DNA of 64,000 nt from Betaproteobacteria bacterium (GTDB lineage: Bacteria; Pseudomonadota; Gammaproteobacteria; Burkholderiales; Casimicrobiaceae). Within the stretch, counting starts at the first letter, position 1. The number at the start of each line of letters is the position of its first letter. Shown in pieces: positions 35,581 through 44,688 of the stretch. The notes below the pieces were generated by a model. That model saw only the letters and a program-made list of their open reading frames with translations, had not been told where the DNA came from and did not search any database. The DNA is taken from assembly GCA_013298145.1 (NCBI GenBank), contig JAAFJO010000003.1, positions 310,001-374,000 on the forward strand, given 5' to 3'. The translations under genes were made by a program, and so were the position numbers.

Positions 35581-37893
35581 ATGTGGCAAGCGATAAATGC
35601 AACTGAGGCGTCGGACCTGCACATTGAGTGGAACGCAAAAAAAAGGCTAGAGGGCCGCGATCCCTATTTCGTTTGGGCAGACTTGACGCGATTGCGCGGG
35701 CTAGTTGCACAAAATCAAGATCGTGCCGGGTATGTCTCACTCAGTTTTCCAGTCTCGAACGGCGTTGAGTGCGTCGCAGGTGAGGAAGCTGGAAAAGAAG
35801 ACGAGGCGATTAGGCAAACGAAAACCCGCAGGCGAGTAGGCCTCCTGATCGAACGTGACGCGTCGATCGATGACGTACCCGCAACACTTGACGGCGTCAC
35901 GCGTTGCGGGCTTTATTTGCCCACCGATCCATTCTTCACTGCCGAGCTAAATTGGGAACATAACCTGCACGTCTTCGATAACGCGCTTCGACACGGCGGC
36001 ATTGAGGGGTGGGGCAGCTTCGAGATCGGGAGTGCTGTCTACACCGATGCAGAATTGCAACTGCAGGTCGGTTTCGATGTAGGTGCAACCCCTCCAAATT
36101 TTCCGCCGCTACAAGTTCCAAAGAGCTATCTCGAAAACAAAGCTCACCGTTCTGAAGAGTCTATCGGGGACGAATTTATTGTGGTGATTGATCACGGCTG
36201 TGCATTTGCTCAGCCCGCTTTTCTGCACCCGGATGGCAAGACGCGCGTGGCCTTTCTCTGGGATCAAGATAGGCGTCGAACTGGACAGGCAAACGCGCGA
36301 AACAGCGTCTGGCGACCGGTGAAGGGGCAGTTTGACCAATTTGTATACGGTGCGGAACTCACCAGCGATGACATTGACAAACTCTCAGCGAAACACAAAG
36401 ACCGTTCGACGGGGGTTATTGATGAAAGTAGCGTGTACGAAGAACTTGTATACGACGTGATGCGGCAGGGAAGTTCACATGGCACGCATGTAATGAGTCT
36501 CGCCGCGGGATGGCCAAACCCGATCAATGCGTCTGCAACCATTGGGCCGCGTGACCGCGCAGGCAATGCAAAAATCATTTTTGTACAGCTCCCGAGAGAC
36601 GCCGTCGCGGATACGTCGGGCGCGTCAATGAATGTTGCAGTACTTGATGCGCTTGCTTATGTGCGTTTGCGCACTAAGCCGAATGATCGCGTCACGATCT
36701 GCTTGAGCTACGGCTCGTTCAGTGGTGGACACACGGGACGATCACGACTTGATCGGGCAATTAACCATATGCTGAAGGAACACGCAGGCAGATGGAAGCT
36801 ATTTGTTGCTGCTGGAAATGCGTACGAGGCCGCGTGTCACGCGTCTCAAGACATTTCCGCTGAGCGACCGGGCAGATTTCAGGTGGCGATTGACCCCGAC
36901 TGCCGTATGGAAACATTTATTGAGCTGTGGGCAGCTGGGCTCAATGAGTTCAGCGTACGTATAAGGCCGCCAAATTGTGGCGATTTCCTGGAGTCTGTTG
37001 GGCCAAATCAAGCATCGGTATGGACGGCCCCAGGTTGGCCAGGCACCGAGAGCGCGAAAGTGTCTCCGGGACTCTGCGTTGTGAATGTGCGCAACTGTAT
37101 CCCGCCGGATGAATGTTCGAGCGGGCAGCAATCGATGCTGGTCGCGATCGCGCCGACTCACCACCCGCAATTCACCTCACGCCCACTTACGCCATCGGTG
37201 ACAGTGCCAGTTGCGCAAGAACGCTGTCAAATCAATGCGCGTGAGGCGCGACTTGCCGCGGTGGCCGCGCCGGCGGGTGTTTGGACGATCGAGGTTTCGA
37301 CCAATTCCGAAGCACCGGTTGACGTACGCGCATGGATTGAACGCGACGATCTGGTTATTGGCGAGTTGCGAAAGGGCCAGCAGGCGCGGTTCGTCGAGGA
37401 TCACTTGCACGACCCTCAATCCGCCTACCCGCAAGCTTCAGCGTTGAAGCGTCGAGGTGGCGCCAGTGGTCTGAGCGCAAATCCCGCAGTCAGCTCGATT
37501 GGCGCTGCGGTAGCGGCACCGCTGTCATCGAGGCACGATTTGCATGTGTCACCCAGCGGAGGATCGGCTATCTCGCGGTATTCGTCGGTCGGCTATCCAG
37601 CAGTTGCCTCCCTATACAGATCATCTCCTAGCGCGTACGATGTAGCCGACGAGTCTTTCGCGATGCCTGGTGTCCTCGCGGCGGGCAATCGATCGCTTAG
37701 CGTTAGTCGCCGAAACGGCACGAGCGTATCGACCCCCATTGCCGCACGCCGCTACGTAAATCGGGAAATGCCAAGCGAGCTGGCATTATTTCGCGTTGGC
37801 CTGCTTGGCCCGCTCGACGAGGCAGGGGCGGCGATCCCGCAGGATTCTCGCGTTAATTCGCGGGTTCTCAGTTACGGGGATGACGTCCGGTGA
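35581..37893 (+). CDS. Large intracellular-type subtilase (S8 peptidase)
   Basis: The 770-residue protein has the subtilisin triad: Asp204 in VVIDHGCAF, His300 in SSHGTHVMSLAAG and Ser715 in GTSVSTP, with the oxyanion-hole Asn413 in LFVAAGN. The His-to-Ser distance of ~415 residues is far above the usual ~160. The inserted part (about 425-690) includes a beta-rich region with VWTIEVSTN and a Ser/Gly-rich segment before the catalytic Ser. The ~200 N-terminal residues match nothing I know. There is no signal peptide, so it probably works in the cytoplasm or leaves by another route. The next gene's GTG overlaps its stop by 4 bp. Confidence 0.85.
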   Translation: MWQAINATEASDLHIEWNAKKRLEGRDPYFVWADLTRLRGLVAQNQDRAGYVSLSFPVSNGVECVAGEEAGKEDEAIRQTKTRRRVGLLIERDASIDDVPATLDGVTRCGLYLPTDPFFTAELNWEHNLHVFDNALRHGGIEGWGSFEIGSAVYTDAELQLQVGFDVGATPPNFPPLQVPKSYLENKAHRSEESIGDEFIVVIDHGCAFAQPAFLHPDGKTRVAFLWDQDRRRTGQANARNSVWRPVKGQFDQFVYGAELTSDDIDKLSAKHKDRSTGVIDESSVYEELVYDVMRQGSSHGTHVMSLAAGWPNPINASATIGPRDRAGNAKIIFVQLPRDAVADTSGASMNVAVLDALAYVRLRTKPNDRVTICLSYGSFSGGHTGRSRLDRAINHMLKEHAGRWKLFVAAGNAYEAACHASQDISAERPGRFQVAIDPDCRMETFIELWAAGLNEFSVRIRPPNCGDFLESVGPNQASVWTAPGWPGTESAKVSPGLCVVNVRNCIPPDECSSGQQSMLVAIAPTHHPQFTSRPLTPSVTVPVAQERCQINAREARLAAVAAPAGVWTIEVSTNSEAPVDVRAWIERDDLVIGELRKGQQARFVEDHLHDPQSAYPQASALKRRGGASGLSANPAVSSIGAAVAAPLSSRHDLHVSPSGGSAISRYSSVGYPAVASLYRSSPSAYDVADESFAMPGVLAAGNRSLSVSRRNGTSVSTPIAARRYVNREMPSELALFRVGLLGPLDEAGAAIPQDSRVNSRVLSYGDDVR

Positions 37894-38960
37894 ACACGGC
37901 TGAGCGGGGATCGGCAAGACTAACGATTCGGCAGCTTGCGGGCTTGGGCTTGCCAGCGGCGGTTGCGCTGCCGCCACTGCTTTCTGCGCTTAAGCATTTA
38001 GTTCGCAGCAGCCATGCAGCGTTTTTCTATTGCGACGCCCAAGGCCACATGACCAACATGTATGCTGAGCGGATGCTGCCACCGGAAACGATGTCACGCT
38101 ACTACGAACGGCATTATCGCGCCGACACGCACGCTTTCTCGAAGGCATATCTTGCCCGTGTCTGCGCTAGCGATCCAGTCTCTAGGCGAACGGTTTCAAG
38201 CACAGAAAAGCAGACGGAATACTACAAAGACGTCCTCGCGGTGTTAGGCGTCGAGCACATCCTGTACGGGATTGTTCGTTCTAGCAGCGCTCAACGCGAG
38301 GCGATCGGCCAACTAAGCCTCTATCGGAGTACAGATGATCCACCGTTCAATGAGGCGGATTCCCAATCTTTGCGAGATGTACTCCACTACATGTCGAGAG
38401 CGCTCGGAGAATCGAGTTTCGCTCCTGCCAAAATTTCGGCGGAACAGACAGCAGAGGAGGCGATGGCCGTGCTCGACGCCAGCGGTCAAGTCCTTTATTC
38501 AGACGCCGATTGGCTACGTCTGGTACGACTCGCGCGAGGTGATCGAATCGTACCCGGGAACGCGCACGAAGAACCACGCGCGCTCCGAGACTTCCTCCAA
38601 GGCGTCGTGCAAGCGACACGGAGCTCACCAAACGTTCTACATCTTATCGACTCGCCTTGGGGGCGGTTTGCTTTTCGTCAGCATACGCTTGATGCAGCGG
38701 GTGGTGGAACGGCGCAAGCGCTGATTGTTTCGCGCCTTGCAAGCGATCCGATTCGTTTGACCGAAGGTGCGTCGCGGCTCGAGCTATCACCGCAACAGAG
38801 AGAAGTAGCGCTAATGATTGCGCTGGGTCATACCAACGCGGAGATCGCCGCAAAACTTGACGTCTCTGTGAATACAGCAGGCTACCATGTGAAACAAGTG
38901 TTTGCGAAGCTCGATGTGCATGATCGTAGCGATGTTGCACGCGTACTTCGCCGCGCGTAA
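37890..38960 (+). CDS. LuxR-family transcriptional regulator
   Basis: The 356-residue protein ends with a LuxR/GerE helix-turn-helix (about 298-352: LSPQQREVALMIALGHTNAE followed by IAAKLDVSVNTAGYHVKQVF). The N-terminal ~200 residues may be a PAS- or GAF-like sensor, but no ligand motif is recognisable. The start is GTG overlapping the subtilase stop (GTGA), so the two are translationally coupled. It probably controls its own four-gene unit (inference). Confidence 0.85.
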   Translation: MNTAERGSARLTIRQLAGLGLPAAVALPPLLSALKHLVRSSHAAFFYCDAQGHMTNMYAERMLPPETMSRYYERHYRADTHAFSKAYLARVCASDPVSRRTVSSTEKQTEYYKDVLAVLGVEHILYGIVRSSSAQREAIGQLSLYRSTDDPPFNEADSQSLRDVLHYMSRALGESSFAPAKISAEQTAEEAMAVLDASGQVLYSDADWLRLVRLARGDRIVPGNAHEEPRALRDFLQGVVQATRSSPNVLHLIDSPWGRFAFRQHTLDAAGGGTAQALIVSRLASDPIRLTEGASRLELSPQQREVALMIALGHTNAEIAAKLDVSVNTAGYHVKQVFAKLDVHDRSDVARVLRRA

Positions 38961-39376
38961 TCGACGCGCTAAAACAACTCGCATCTACGCCTTATCCTGA
39001 AGCGTTCGGCTGTGCGCTCGTCCCAATCCGAATTGATCGCCTGACACGACTGTAGGTTTGTTTGCGACTGAACACGTTATTCCTATCCAGCAGTACGCCG
39101 TAAGCGCTTTGGACCAGAGCACCGCACTCAAGCGCAAAGCAGGCACGGTGAGCCGTGACTTTCGCTTGCGAAATAAACTCGAGAATACCGTATCGACATC
39201 GATAGGTATGTGAACGATGAAGTCGCGTATCCAGGATTTTTACCAATACGGTGGGTCACGCTGCGTGCGCCTGTTACTCGTGCGCAACGTCAAGACGCTA
39301 GATTGATCGCGGAGCGATCAACGCTATTGCAACTTTGCATCACGGGCTAGCTTCGAACTGAGATACGCTTCGTGGC
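38961..39376. other. Intergenic region before the ureohydrolase gene
   Basis: The 416-bp gap contains an 84-codon minus-strand frame (38992-39246) with no recognisable content or ribosome site, which I do not call a gene. A perfect 8-bp inverted repeat lies at 39303-39321. No terminator for the LuxR gene is evident. Confidence 0.4.
39303..39321. promoter_or_regulatory. Palindrome upstream of the ureohydrolase gene
   Basis: The arms TTGATCGC and GCGATCAA are separated by GGA, 55 bp before the start codon. The position suits an operator, but the binding protein is unknown. Confidence 0.4.
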
Positions 39377-40318
39377 ATGACGCATGACAGCTTTGCATTC
39401 AACACCAATACAACGTTTGGTGGGTTTCTCAACGCACCCGCACCGAGCCAAGGCGCAGCGACTGCGCCCTTTGCGATCGCCGGGATCGCGTGGGATGGCT
39501 CCGTGACCAATCGCCCGGGTGCACGGTTTGGTCCGTACCAGATTCGCCGTGCGAGCCACATGCTATGCGACGGCATCCACCCACATTTCGAGACGGCTGC
39601 CCAACCCGGAACGCTAGTGGATTACGGAGATTTAGCGCTTCCGAACACCTCACTAGACGCGATGCGTGCGGCGCTTCTCCCTCGTGCGATGGCGCTCGTA
39701 GCGAAGCATCACATGCTGTGGCTCGGCGGTGATCATTCCATCACGCTGCCATTGCTGCGCGCGTATCGCAAGCACTTCGGAAAGCCGCTTGCGCTCGTGC
39801 ATTTCGACGCGCACTGTGACACGTGGAGAGATCATTTCGGTGAGCCGTCGGGCCACGGCACATGGACCTACGAGGCCATTGCCGAAGGCTTGGTGGATCC
39901 TCGCCTCGTGACGCAGATCGGGATTCGGTCCGCGGGGAAGAAAGAGGCCCGCGAATACGTGACTCGGCAGGGGGGGCGAGTGTTTAACGCGCGCGAGCTG
40001 CGTGGGTGGGAAAACGCGGTCCAGTTGAGCGGCGTAATTGACAATGTGCGTGCTCGGGTGGGCAGTGCGCCGGTGTATCTCTCGCTGGACATTGATTGCC
40101 TTGATCCTGCGTTCGCGCCTGGCACTGGGACGCCTGAGCCGGGCGGGATGACAACCAACCAAGTGCTCACATTGCTTGAGGCCTGGCACGATTTGAATTG
40201 GATTGGCATGGACTGCTGCGAAGTGTCGCCGCCCTACGATCACGCCGAGCTTACCAGCAACGCAGCCGCTGTTTTTGTGTGGACATATCTCTCGCATCGA
40301 CTGCTGACGCTGAGGTGA
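39377..40318 (+). CDS. speB: Agmatinase/guanidinobutyrase-family ureohydrolase
   Basis: The 313-residue enzyme hydrolyses a guanidino group to urea and an amine. The binuclear manganese motifs are all present: LGGDHSITLP near residue 118, VHFDAHCDTW near 140 and SLDIDCLDPAFAPGTGTPEP near 236. The DAHCDTW and GTGTPEPGG variants are shared by agmatinases and guanidinobutyrases, so the exact substrate is open. A LysR-type gene follows 216 bp downstream but shows no clear link. Confidence 0.83.
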   Translation: MTHDSFAFNTNTTFGGFLNAPAPSQGAATAPFAIAGIAWDGSVTNRPGARFGPYQIRRASHMLCDGIHPHFETAAQPGTLVDYGDLALPNTSLDAMRAALLPRAMALVAKHHMLWLGGDHSITLPLLRAYRKHFGKPLALVHFDAHCDTWRDHFGEPSGHGTWTYEAIAEGLVDPRLVTQIGIRSAGKKEAREYVTRQGGRVFNARELRGWENAVQLSGVIDNVRARVGSAPVYLSLDIDCLDPAFAPGTGTPEPGGMTTNQVLTLLEAWHDLNWIGMDCCEVSPPYDHAELTSNAAAVFVWTYLSHRLLTLR

Positions 40319-40534
40319 ATTAGGCGCAGTTCGGTCCATGTGTAGGTGACTAAAGAAACAAAAGAAAACGCCTCCGAGCCCAGTATTTAGGCGGGCAAAA
40401 AGGAAAAATAAGAACCAATCGACTTTGTTCGCTTTAGCCGCATAGCCGTTACTTCATAAAGGATGCAGTGATTTGTGGCTATTTCATTTTTCCTCCGTTA
40501 TTCCGTTCCTGCATGAGCGTCTTAGAATGCGTGT

Positions 40535-41434
40535 ATGGAACTGAAATGGGTAGAAGACTTCCTGCAGCTGGCAGAGACCGGCAGTTTTTCGAGGGCCGCA
40601 GAACTTCGTTACGTCACGCAACCGGCGTTTTCGCGTCGGATTCGCGCACTGGAGCAATGGCTCGGTGCCGAGCTGATTGATCGGACTAGTTATCCGACCA
40701 AGCTCACCAAAGCAGGCGAACAGTTCCGCGAGCGCGCCGCCGAAATCGTGCGGCAATCGATGGACGCACGTGCGATCGCGCGTGGCCTGCAAAGCGCGCC
40801 GACGGACACGATTTTGTTTGCCGCGCCGCATACCTTGTCGCTCACGTTCTTCCCGCTGTGGATGAATACGCTTTCGAAGAAGCTCGGGCGCGTGAAGGCC
40901 AAGTTAAACGCGGTAAACGTGCATGACGCGGTGATGAGTTTGGTGGAAGGCAACTGCGATTTGCTGCTCTGCTATCACCATCCGAATCAGCCGGTGCAGC
41001 TTGACGCCTCGCGCTACGAGATGATCGTGCTCGGCACAGAAACGATTGCGCCGTTTTCGAAGACCGATAGCGAAGGCCGAGCGCTGTTCGCATTGCCGGG
41101 CAGCGAACCGCGAAAAATTCCCTATCTCTCGTACACACCGGCGGCGTACCTCGGTCGCATGGTTGAATTAATTCTTCAGCAAGCGCCGGTGCGCGCGCAT
41201 CTCGATTGCGTGTACGAAAACGACATGTCGGAAGCCCTCAAAGTGATGGCGCTGGAAGGCCACGGTCTCGCATGGTTGCCCGAGAGCGCGGTCGCTCGCG
41301 AAGTGAAAGCCAAGCGCATTGCGCGTTGTGGTGACGCCCACTGGACGGGCACGATGGAGGTTCGCCTCTACCGCGAACGCGGCGCGCAGCGCGAAGTCGT
41401 CGATGCGGTTTGGAATGCAGCGCTGGCGAAGTGA
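40535..41434 (+). CDS. LysR-family transcriptional regulator (HypT-like)
   Basis: The 299-residue protein has an N-terminal winged helix (MELKWVEDFLQLAETGSFSR, AAELRYVTQPAFSRRIRALE) and a periplasmic-binding-like effector domain. The start resembles HypT/YjiE, the hypochlorite-responsive regulator, but this is only a family hint. The internal cysteines (in EGNCDLLLCYHH near residue 143) could take part in redox sensing. No divergent target is adjacent. Confidence 0.8.
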   Translation: MELKWVEDFLQLAETGSFSRAAELRYVTQPAFSRRIRALEQWLGAELIDRTSYPTKLTKAGEQFRERAAEIVRQSMDARAIARGLQSAPTDTILFAAPHTLSLTFFPLWMNTLSKKLGRVKAKLNAVNVHDAVMSLVEGNCDLLLCYHHPNQPVQLDASRYEMIVLGTETIAPFSKTDSEGRALFALPGSEPRKIPYLSYTPAAYLGRMVELILQQAPVRAHLDCVYENDMSEALKVMALEGHGLAWLPESAVAREVKAKRIARCGDAHWTGTMEVRLYRERGAQREVVDAVWNAALAK

Positions 41435-41450
41435 CGCTTCGCATCGTCGT

Positions 41451-41473
41451 GTAGGCGCGGGCTTGACCGCGCT
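41451..41473 (-). repeat. REP-like repeat, copy 1 (GC-rich family)
   Basis: This copy reads GTAGGCGCGGGCTTGACCGC, then GCT. The other copies (45031, 50692, 55131) are on the opposite strand. It overlaps the TTG that would extend crcB upstream. Confidence 0.7.
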
Positions 41474-41503
41474 TTGCCCTTAAACCTTCGCGCACGGCCC
41501 GCT

Positions 41504-41878
41504 GTGATTACAACCCTCACCGCCATCGCTCTCGGCGCCATCCTCGGCGCGTGGTCACGTTATGGTCTTTCGCTGTGGTTGAACGGCAAATCCTGGCTCC
41601 CGTTGGGCACGTTCGCGGCCAACGCCATCGGCGGCTTGCTTGTTGGTATCGCGCTCGCGTATTTCGCCGCGAAGCCGGACATCTCGCCGCAATGGCGCAT
41701 GTTCTTCGTCACCGGTTTTCTCGGCGCGCTCACCACGTTTTCCACGTTTAGCGCTGAAGTCACAACGCTCATGATGAACGGCGCGATACTGCGTGGCATT
41801 GCGTTGGCTGCGCTGCATTTGATTGCTTCGCTCCTACTTACCGCCGTTGGCATCTACGTGTACCGCGCGATTGCGTAG
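41504..41878 (+). CDS. crcB: Fluoride exporter CrcB/Fluc
   Basis: The 124-residue inner-membrane protein has four hydrophobic helices and the Fluc signature: GTFAANAIGGLLVG near residue 36 and TGFLGALTTFSTFSAE near 66. Two such subunits form a fluoride-selective channel. I start it at the GTG at 41504 because the family begins close to this helix and an earlier TTG lies inside a REP-like repeat. No fluoride riboswitch is apparent upstream. Confidence 0.87.
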   Translation: MITTLTAIALGAILGAWSRYGLSLWLNGKSWLPLGTFAANAIGGLLVGIALAYFAAKPDISPQWRMFFVTGFLGALTTFSTFSAEVTTLMMNGAILRGIALAALHLIASLLLTAVGIYVYRAIA

Positions 41879-42192
41879 CACCTACTTGTGGGAGCGCGCT
41901 TGCGCGCGAAACGATGTTCGCTTACTAAACACACGCTGCTTAGAGCAACAAACGCCCGACAACATGCTGTCATCCCCGTCCCCGCCTACGCGGGGATAAA
42001 CCTTCTGGCGCGGACCCAGAGCGTGCCACAAGGCGTCGCGCTGCTAGCCCTTGACCATGAAAGTTCTTGTTCCGCGAAGCAGTACGATCAACGACATCTT
42101 GTCATCTCAGATTTCCCGGTCTGGGTCCCCGCCTTCGCGGGGATGACAGGTCATAATCATCGCTGCAAATACAAAGCACCGAGGCTACAAAC
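41879..42192. other. Intergenic region with two GC hairpins in inverted orientation
   Basis: The gap holds two hairpins: CCCCGCCTACGCGGGG at 41980-41995 and CCCCGCCTTCGCGGGG at 42127-42142. They are flanked by TGTCAT and ATGACA, so the whole forms a large inverted pair. This matches the common REP-type element of proteobacteria. A third GC palindrome (GCGCGCTTGCGCGC) lies near 41891. No gene is seen. Confidence 0.6.
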
Positions 42193-43167
42193 ATGACCCA
42201 CGTAATCCGCTTCCACCAAACCGGTACGCCCGACGTCCTCAAATACGAAACCATCGATCTGCCGTTCCCAGGCGTGGGTGAAGCCCGCGTCCGCCATAGC
42301 GCGATCGGCGTGAACTTTATCGACACCTATCACCGCACCGGCCTCTACCCCATGCCGTTGCCGTCGGGCATCGGCAAAGAAGGCGCGGGCATCGTCGAAG
42401 CGGTGGGCGAGGGCGTCACTGAAGTTGCCCCCGGTGATCGCGTTGTGTATTGCGACGGTCCGCTCGGCAGCTATTCGAGCGAAAGGAACATCGCCGCGAA
42501 ATTCCTTGTGAAGCTGCCGCAACACGTGAGCGAACAACACATCGCCGCCGGATTCCTGCGCGCGATGACGGTTGAATATTTGTTCAATCGAACGAAGAAG
42601 CTGCAAAACGGCGACACGATTTTGTTTCACGCGGCCGCAGGTGGCGTCGGCCTCATCGCCGCACAATGGGCGCGCGCGATCGGCGTCAACATGATTGGCA
42701 CAGTAAGCAGCGCCGACAAGGCCCAGCTCGCGCTCGACGCAGGGTGCACGCAGGTGATCAATTACAAAACGGAGAACTTCGCAGAGCGCGTGAAAGAACT
42801 CACTGGCGGAAAGAAGGTGCCCGTGGTTTACGACGGCGTCGGCAAAGACACGTGGCTCGGCTCGCTAGACAGCCTGCAACCGCTCGGCCTATTGGTGAGC
42901 TTCGGTAACGCCTCCGGCCCCGTCACCGGCGTGGATCTAGGCATCCTCGCGCAAAAGGGCTCGCTCTACGTCACTCGCCAAACCCTCATGGCCTACACCG
43001 CGAACCGCGCCACGATGCTTGAGATGGCCGCGAATGTGTTTGACATGATGAAAGACGGGAAACTGGATTTGGCTGCTCGCCAGACCTACTCACTCGCGGA
43101 CGCTGCGCAGGCGCATCGGGATCTTGAAGCGCGGAAGACGGTGGGTGGGGTTATTTTGGTGGCTTGA
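42193..43167 (+). CDS. qorA: NADPH:quinone oxidoreductase, zinc-free MDR type
   Basis: The 324-residue enzyme reduces quinones with NADPH. It shows the quinone reductase start (VIRFHQTGTPDVLKYE), GVNFIDTYHRTGLYP near residue 38, GKEGAGIVEAVGEGV and the nucleotide loop AAAGGVGLIAAQWARAIG near 148. The cysteine/histidine ligands of the catalytic zinc are missing, as expected for QorA. Confidence 0.9.
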   Translation: MTHVIRFHQTGTPDVLKYETIDLPFPGVGEARVRHSAIGVNFIDTYHRTGLYPMPLPSGIGKEGAGIVEAVGEGVTEVAPGDRVVYCDGPLGSYSSERNIAAKFLVKLPQHVSEQHIAAGFLRAMTVEYLFNRTKKLQNGDTILFHAAAGGVGLIAAQWARAIGVNMIGTVSSADKAQLALDAGCTQVINYKTENFAERVKELTGGKKVPVVYDGVGKDTWLGSLDSLQPLGLLVSFGNASGPVTGVDLGILAQKGSLYVTRQTLMAYTANRATMLEMAANVFDMMKDGKLDLAARQTYSLADAAQAHRDLEARKTVGGVILVA

Positions 43168-43218
43168 AGCGCGGCAGAGTCACAAGCGATACGGTAATAG
43201 CTTTGGAGGTAACGTCGT

Positions 43219-43632
43219 GTGGATGTGAAAGTCATAGCCGCTTTGATTGGCGTCGTAGCGGGTGGTGCAGGCTATTGGGTGACCACGTTCTGGATGAAAC
43301 CGATAGTCAACTACATCGAATTGCGGAGCAAAGTAGCGGCGGATCTCATCTACTACGCGCAGGTCGTTAGCGCGGAGGGTCTAAAACAACGTATGCAAGA
43401 ACTTTACGAAGAACGTGTCCTTGCAAACCGAAGACATTCAGCCGATCTCGCCGCGTGCACTTTGGAACTCCCGTTCTGGTATCGGTGGTATTTGCGTAGT
43501 CGCGGATGTTCGCCGAACGAGGCGGTTCGTAACTTGATTGGGCTCTCTAACGCGACGGATTATGACGATGCCGAGAAGCGGATTGGCAAAATAAAAGTCG
43601 CGCTGGGTCTGAAGAACTTCGAAAACGTCTAG
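43219..43632 (+). CDS. Hypothetical protein with N-terminal membrane segment
   Basis: The 137-residue protein starts at a GTG eight bases after GGAGGT. It has one hydrophobic helix (VIAALIGVVAGGAGYWVTTF) and then a mostly helical, charged cytoplasmic part. I recognise no family. It is followed 44 bp later by another small membrane protein. Confidence 0.5.
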   Translation: MDVKVIAALIGVVAGGAGYWVTTFWMKPIVNYIELRSKVAADLIYYAQVVSAEGLKQRMQELYEERVLANRRHSADLAACTLELPFWYRWYLRSRGCSPNEAVRNLIGLSNATDYDDAEKRIGKIKVALGLKNFENV

Positions 43633-43676
43633 CAAGGTAGATCGGATACGCGGCAACGAATCATCGCTTCAACAAC

Positions 43677-44060
43677 ATGAACAAAAGCGAGAACCAAAGA
43701 GAATCGAACGAGCACGATTCGTGTGAGTTTGCGAATCTCGTGGTGATCGGCATCATGTATTGGCTTGCTGGATGCTTGTTCGCGGGCGTCTTCACTTACA
43801 TCGGTGCGGAACGGCTGGCCAAGGGCGGTATGGAGCTCGCTGGGTTGATGCTCTTCACGATACCGATTACAGGCGCTGCCAGCGCAGTTGCGCTCCGTCT
43901 GCTCGTAGCTGCGTCTTACGAAGCGCGCTGGACGCGTTCGTATCGCGTAACGTTTGTCGGAATTGCGCTCGCAATATTGACCGGCGTTGTTTGGTTCTCC
44001 CACGCATTCGACTCTTTTTCGCCAACACCCCAGCCGGTCGGAATGCAGCGAGCAAGGTAG
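43677..44060 (+). CDS. Hypothetical small membrane protein
   Basis: The 127-residue protein has three hydrophobic segments (about residues 22-42, 53-75 and 88-108) and charged ends. No known motif is present. The close upstream neighbour is also a hypothetical membrane protein, so the two may work together (inference). Confidence 0.5.
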   Translation: MNKSENQRESNEHDSCEFANLVVIGIMYWLAGCLFAGVFTYIGAERLAKGGMELAGLMLFTIPITGAASAVALRLLVAASYEARWTRSYRVTFVGIALAILTGVVWFSHAFDSFSPTPQPVGMQRAR

Positions 44061-44165
44061 GTCGAATACGCGAGGCGCCATTGGCGATCAATGTGCGCAA
44101 ACGCCGACGATGGATAGCGCTTTGCGCATCCACGCTATAAGTCACTATCGATATTCGATTCGTAG

Positions 44166-44184
44166 GGTGCAATCTGATTGCACC
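44166..44184. repeat. GGTGCAAT palindrome, copy 1
   Basis: The arms GGTGCAAT and ATTGCACC are separated by CTG. A second copy lies at 44242-44262. These look like two units of a short dispersed hairpin repeat. Confidence 0.7.
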
Positions 44185-44241
44185 TCGTGACCGATACGCG
44201 CGAAGCGCACTTGCTCAATCAAACTTGGTCGGTACCAATTT

Positions 44242-44262
44242 GGGTGCAATGAGATTGCACCC
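44242..44262. repeat. GGTGCAAT palindrome, copy 2
   Basis: The arms GGGTGCAAT and ATTGCACCC are separated by GAG. The right arm touches the stop codon of the VapC gene, so the hairpin may also help end that transcript. Confidence 0.7.
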
Positions 44263-44681
44263 TACGTCCCCCACGGATTCAGGAGCGCAACACTAGTTCC
44301 TTCGAAATCGCCAACATCGCGCGTCACCAGAGTCATGCGGTGCACGAGCGCTGTTGCTGCGATGAATCCATCGCGATAGGGGCGGATGGATTCGGCGTTG
44401 ATCTCTGCGCACTTCTTTGCAATCGCTGCATCGACGACAAGCGTTCGTTCGGCAAACGTCGGGATGACATGATCGACAAACCATTTGCGGAGAAGCGCGC
44501 CTTGCGTGGCGTCTTTTTTCTCCATCAGCAAGATACCAAGTTCGATTTCTTGCAGCGTGATGACGGAGATGAACAGATCGTTCGCGTCAACAGATATCGA
44601 CCATTTTGCGACGTTCTTGTCTGCTTTTCCCGCTTTGACTTTTCGCAGCTCGGAGACGACGTTGGTATCGAGCAAAAACAT
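44262..44681 (-). CDS. vapC: VapC-family PIN-domain toxin
   Basis: The 139-residue protein is a PIN ribonuclease. The four acidic residues are visible: Asp5 in LLDTNVVSELR, Glu in LQEIELGIL near residue 46, Asp in YRDGFIAATA near 103, and Asp in TRDVGDF near 121. The FitB-like subgroup fits. It follows its antitoxin by 7 bp on the minus strand. Confidence 0.88.
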   Translation of the reverse strand: MFLLDTNVVSELRKVKAGKADKNVAKWSISVDANDLFISVITLQEIELGILLMEKKDATQGALLRKWFVDHVIPTFAERTLVVDAAIAKKCAEINAESIRPYRDGFIAATALVHRMTLVTRDVGDFEGTSVALLNPWGT

Positions 44682-44688
44682 CGACGCG

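Noticed and set aside
38992..39246. 84-codon minus-strand frame as a gene
   Set aside because: It has no ribosome site, no recognisable domain, and an arginine-rich composition typical of chance frames in GC-rich DNA.
41968..42150. CRISPR-like repeats
   Set aside because: Only two hairpins in opposite orientation, without regular spacers and without cas genes. They are REP-type elements.
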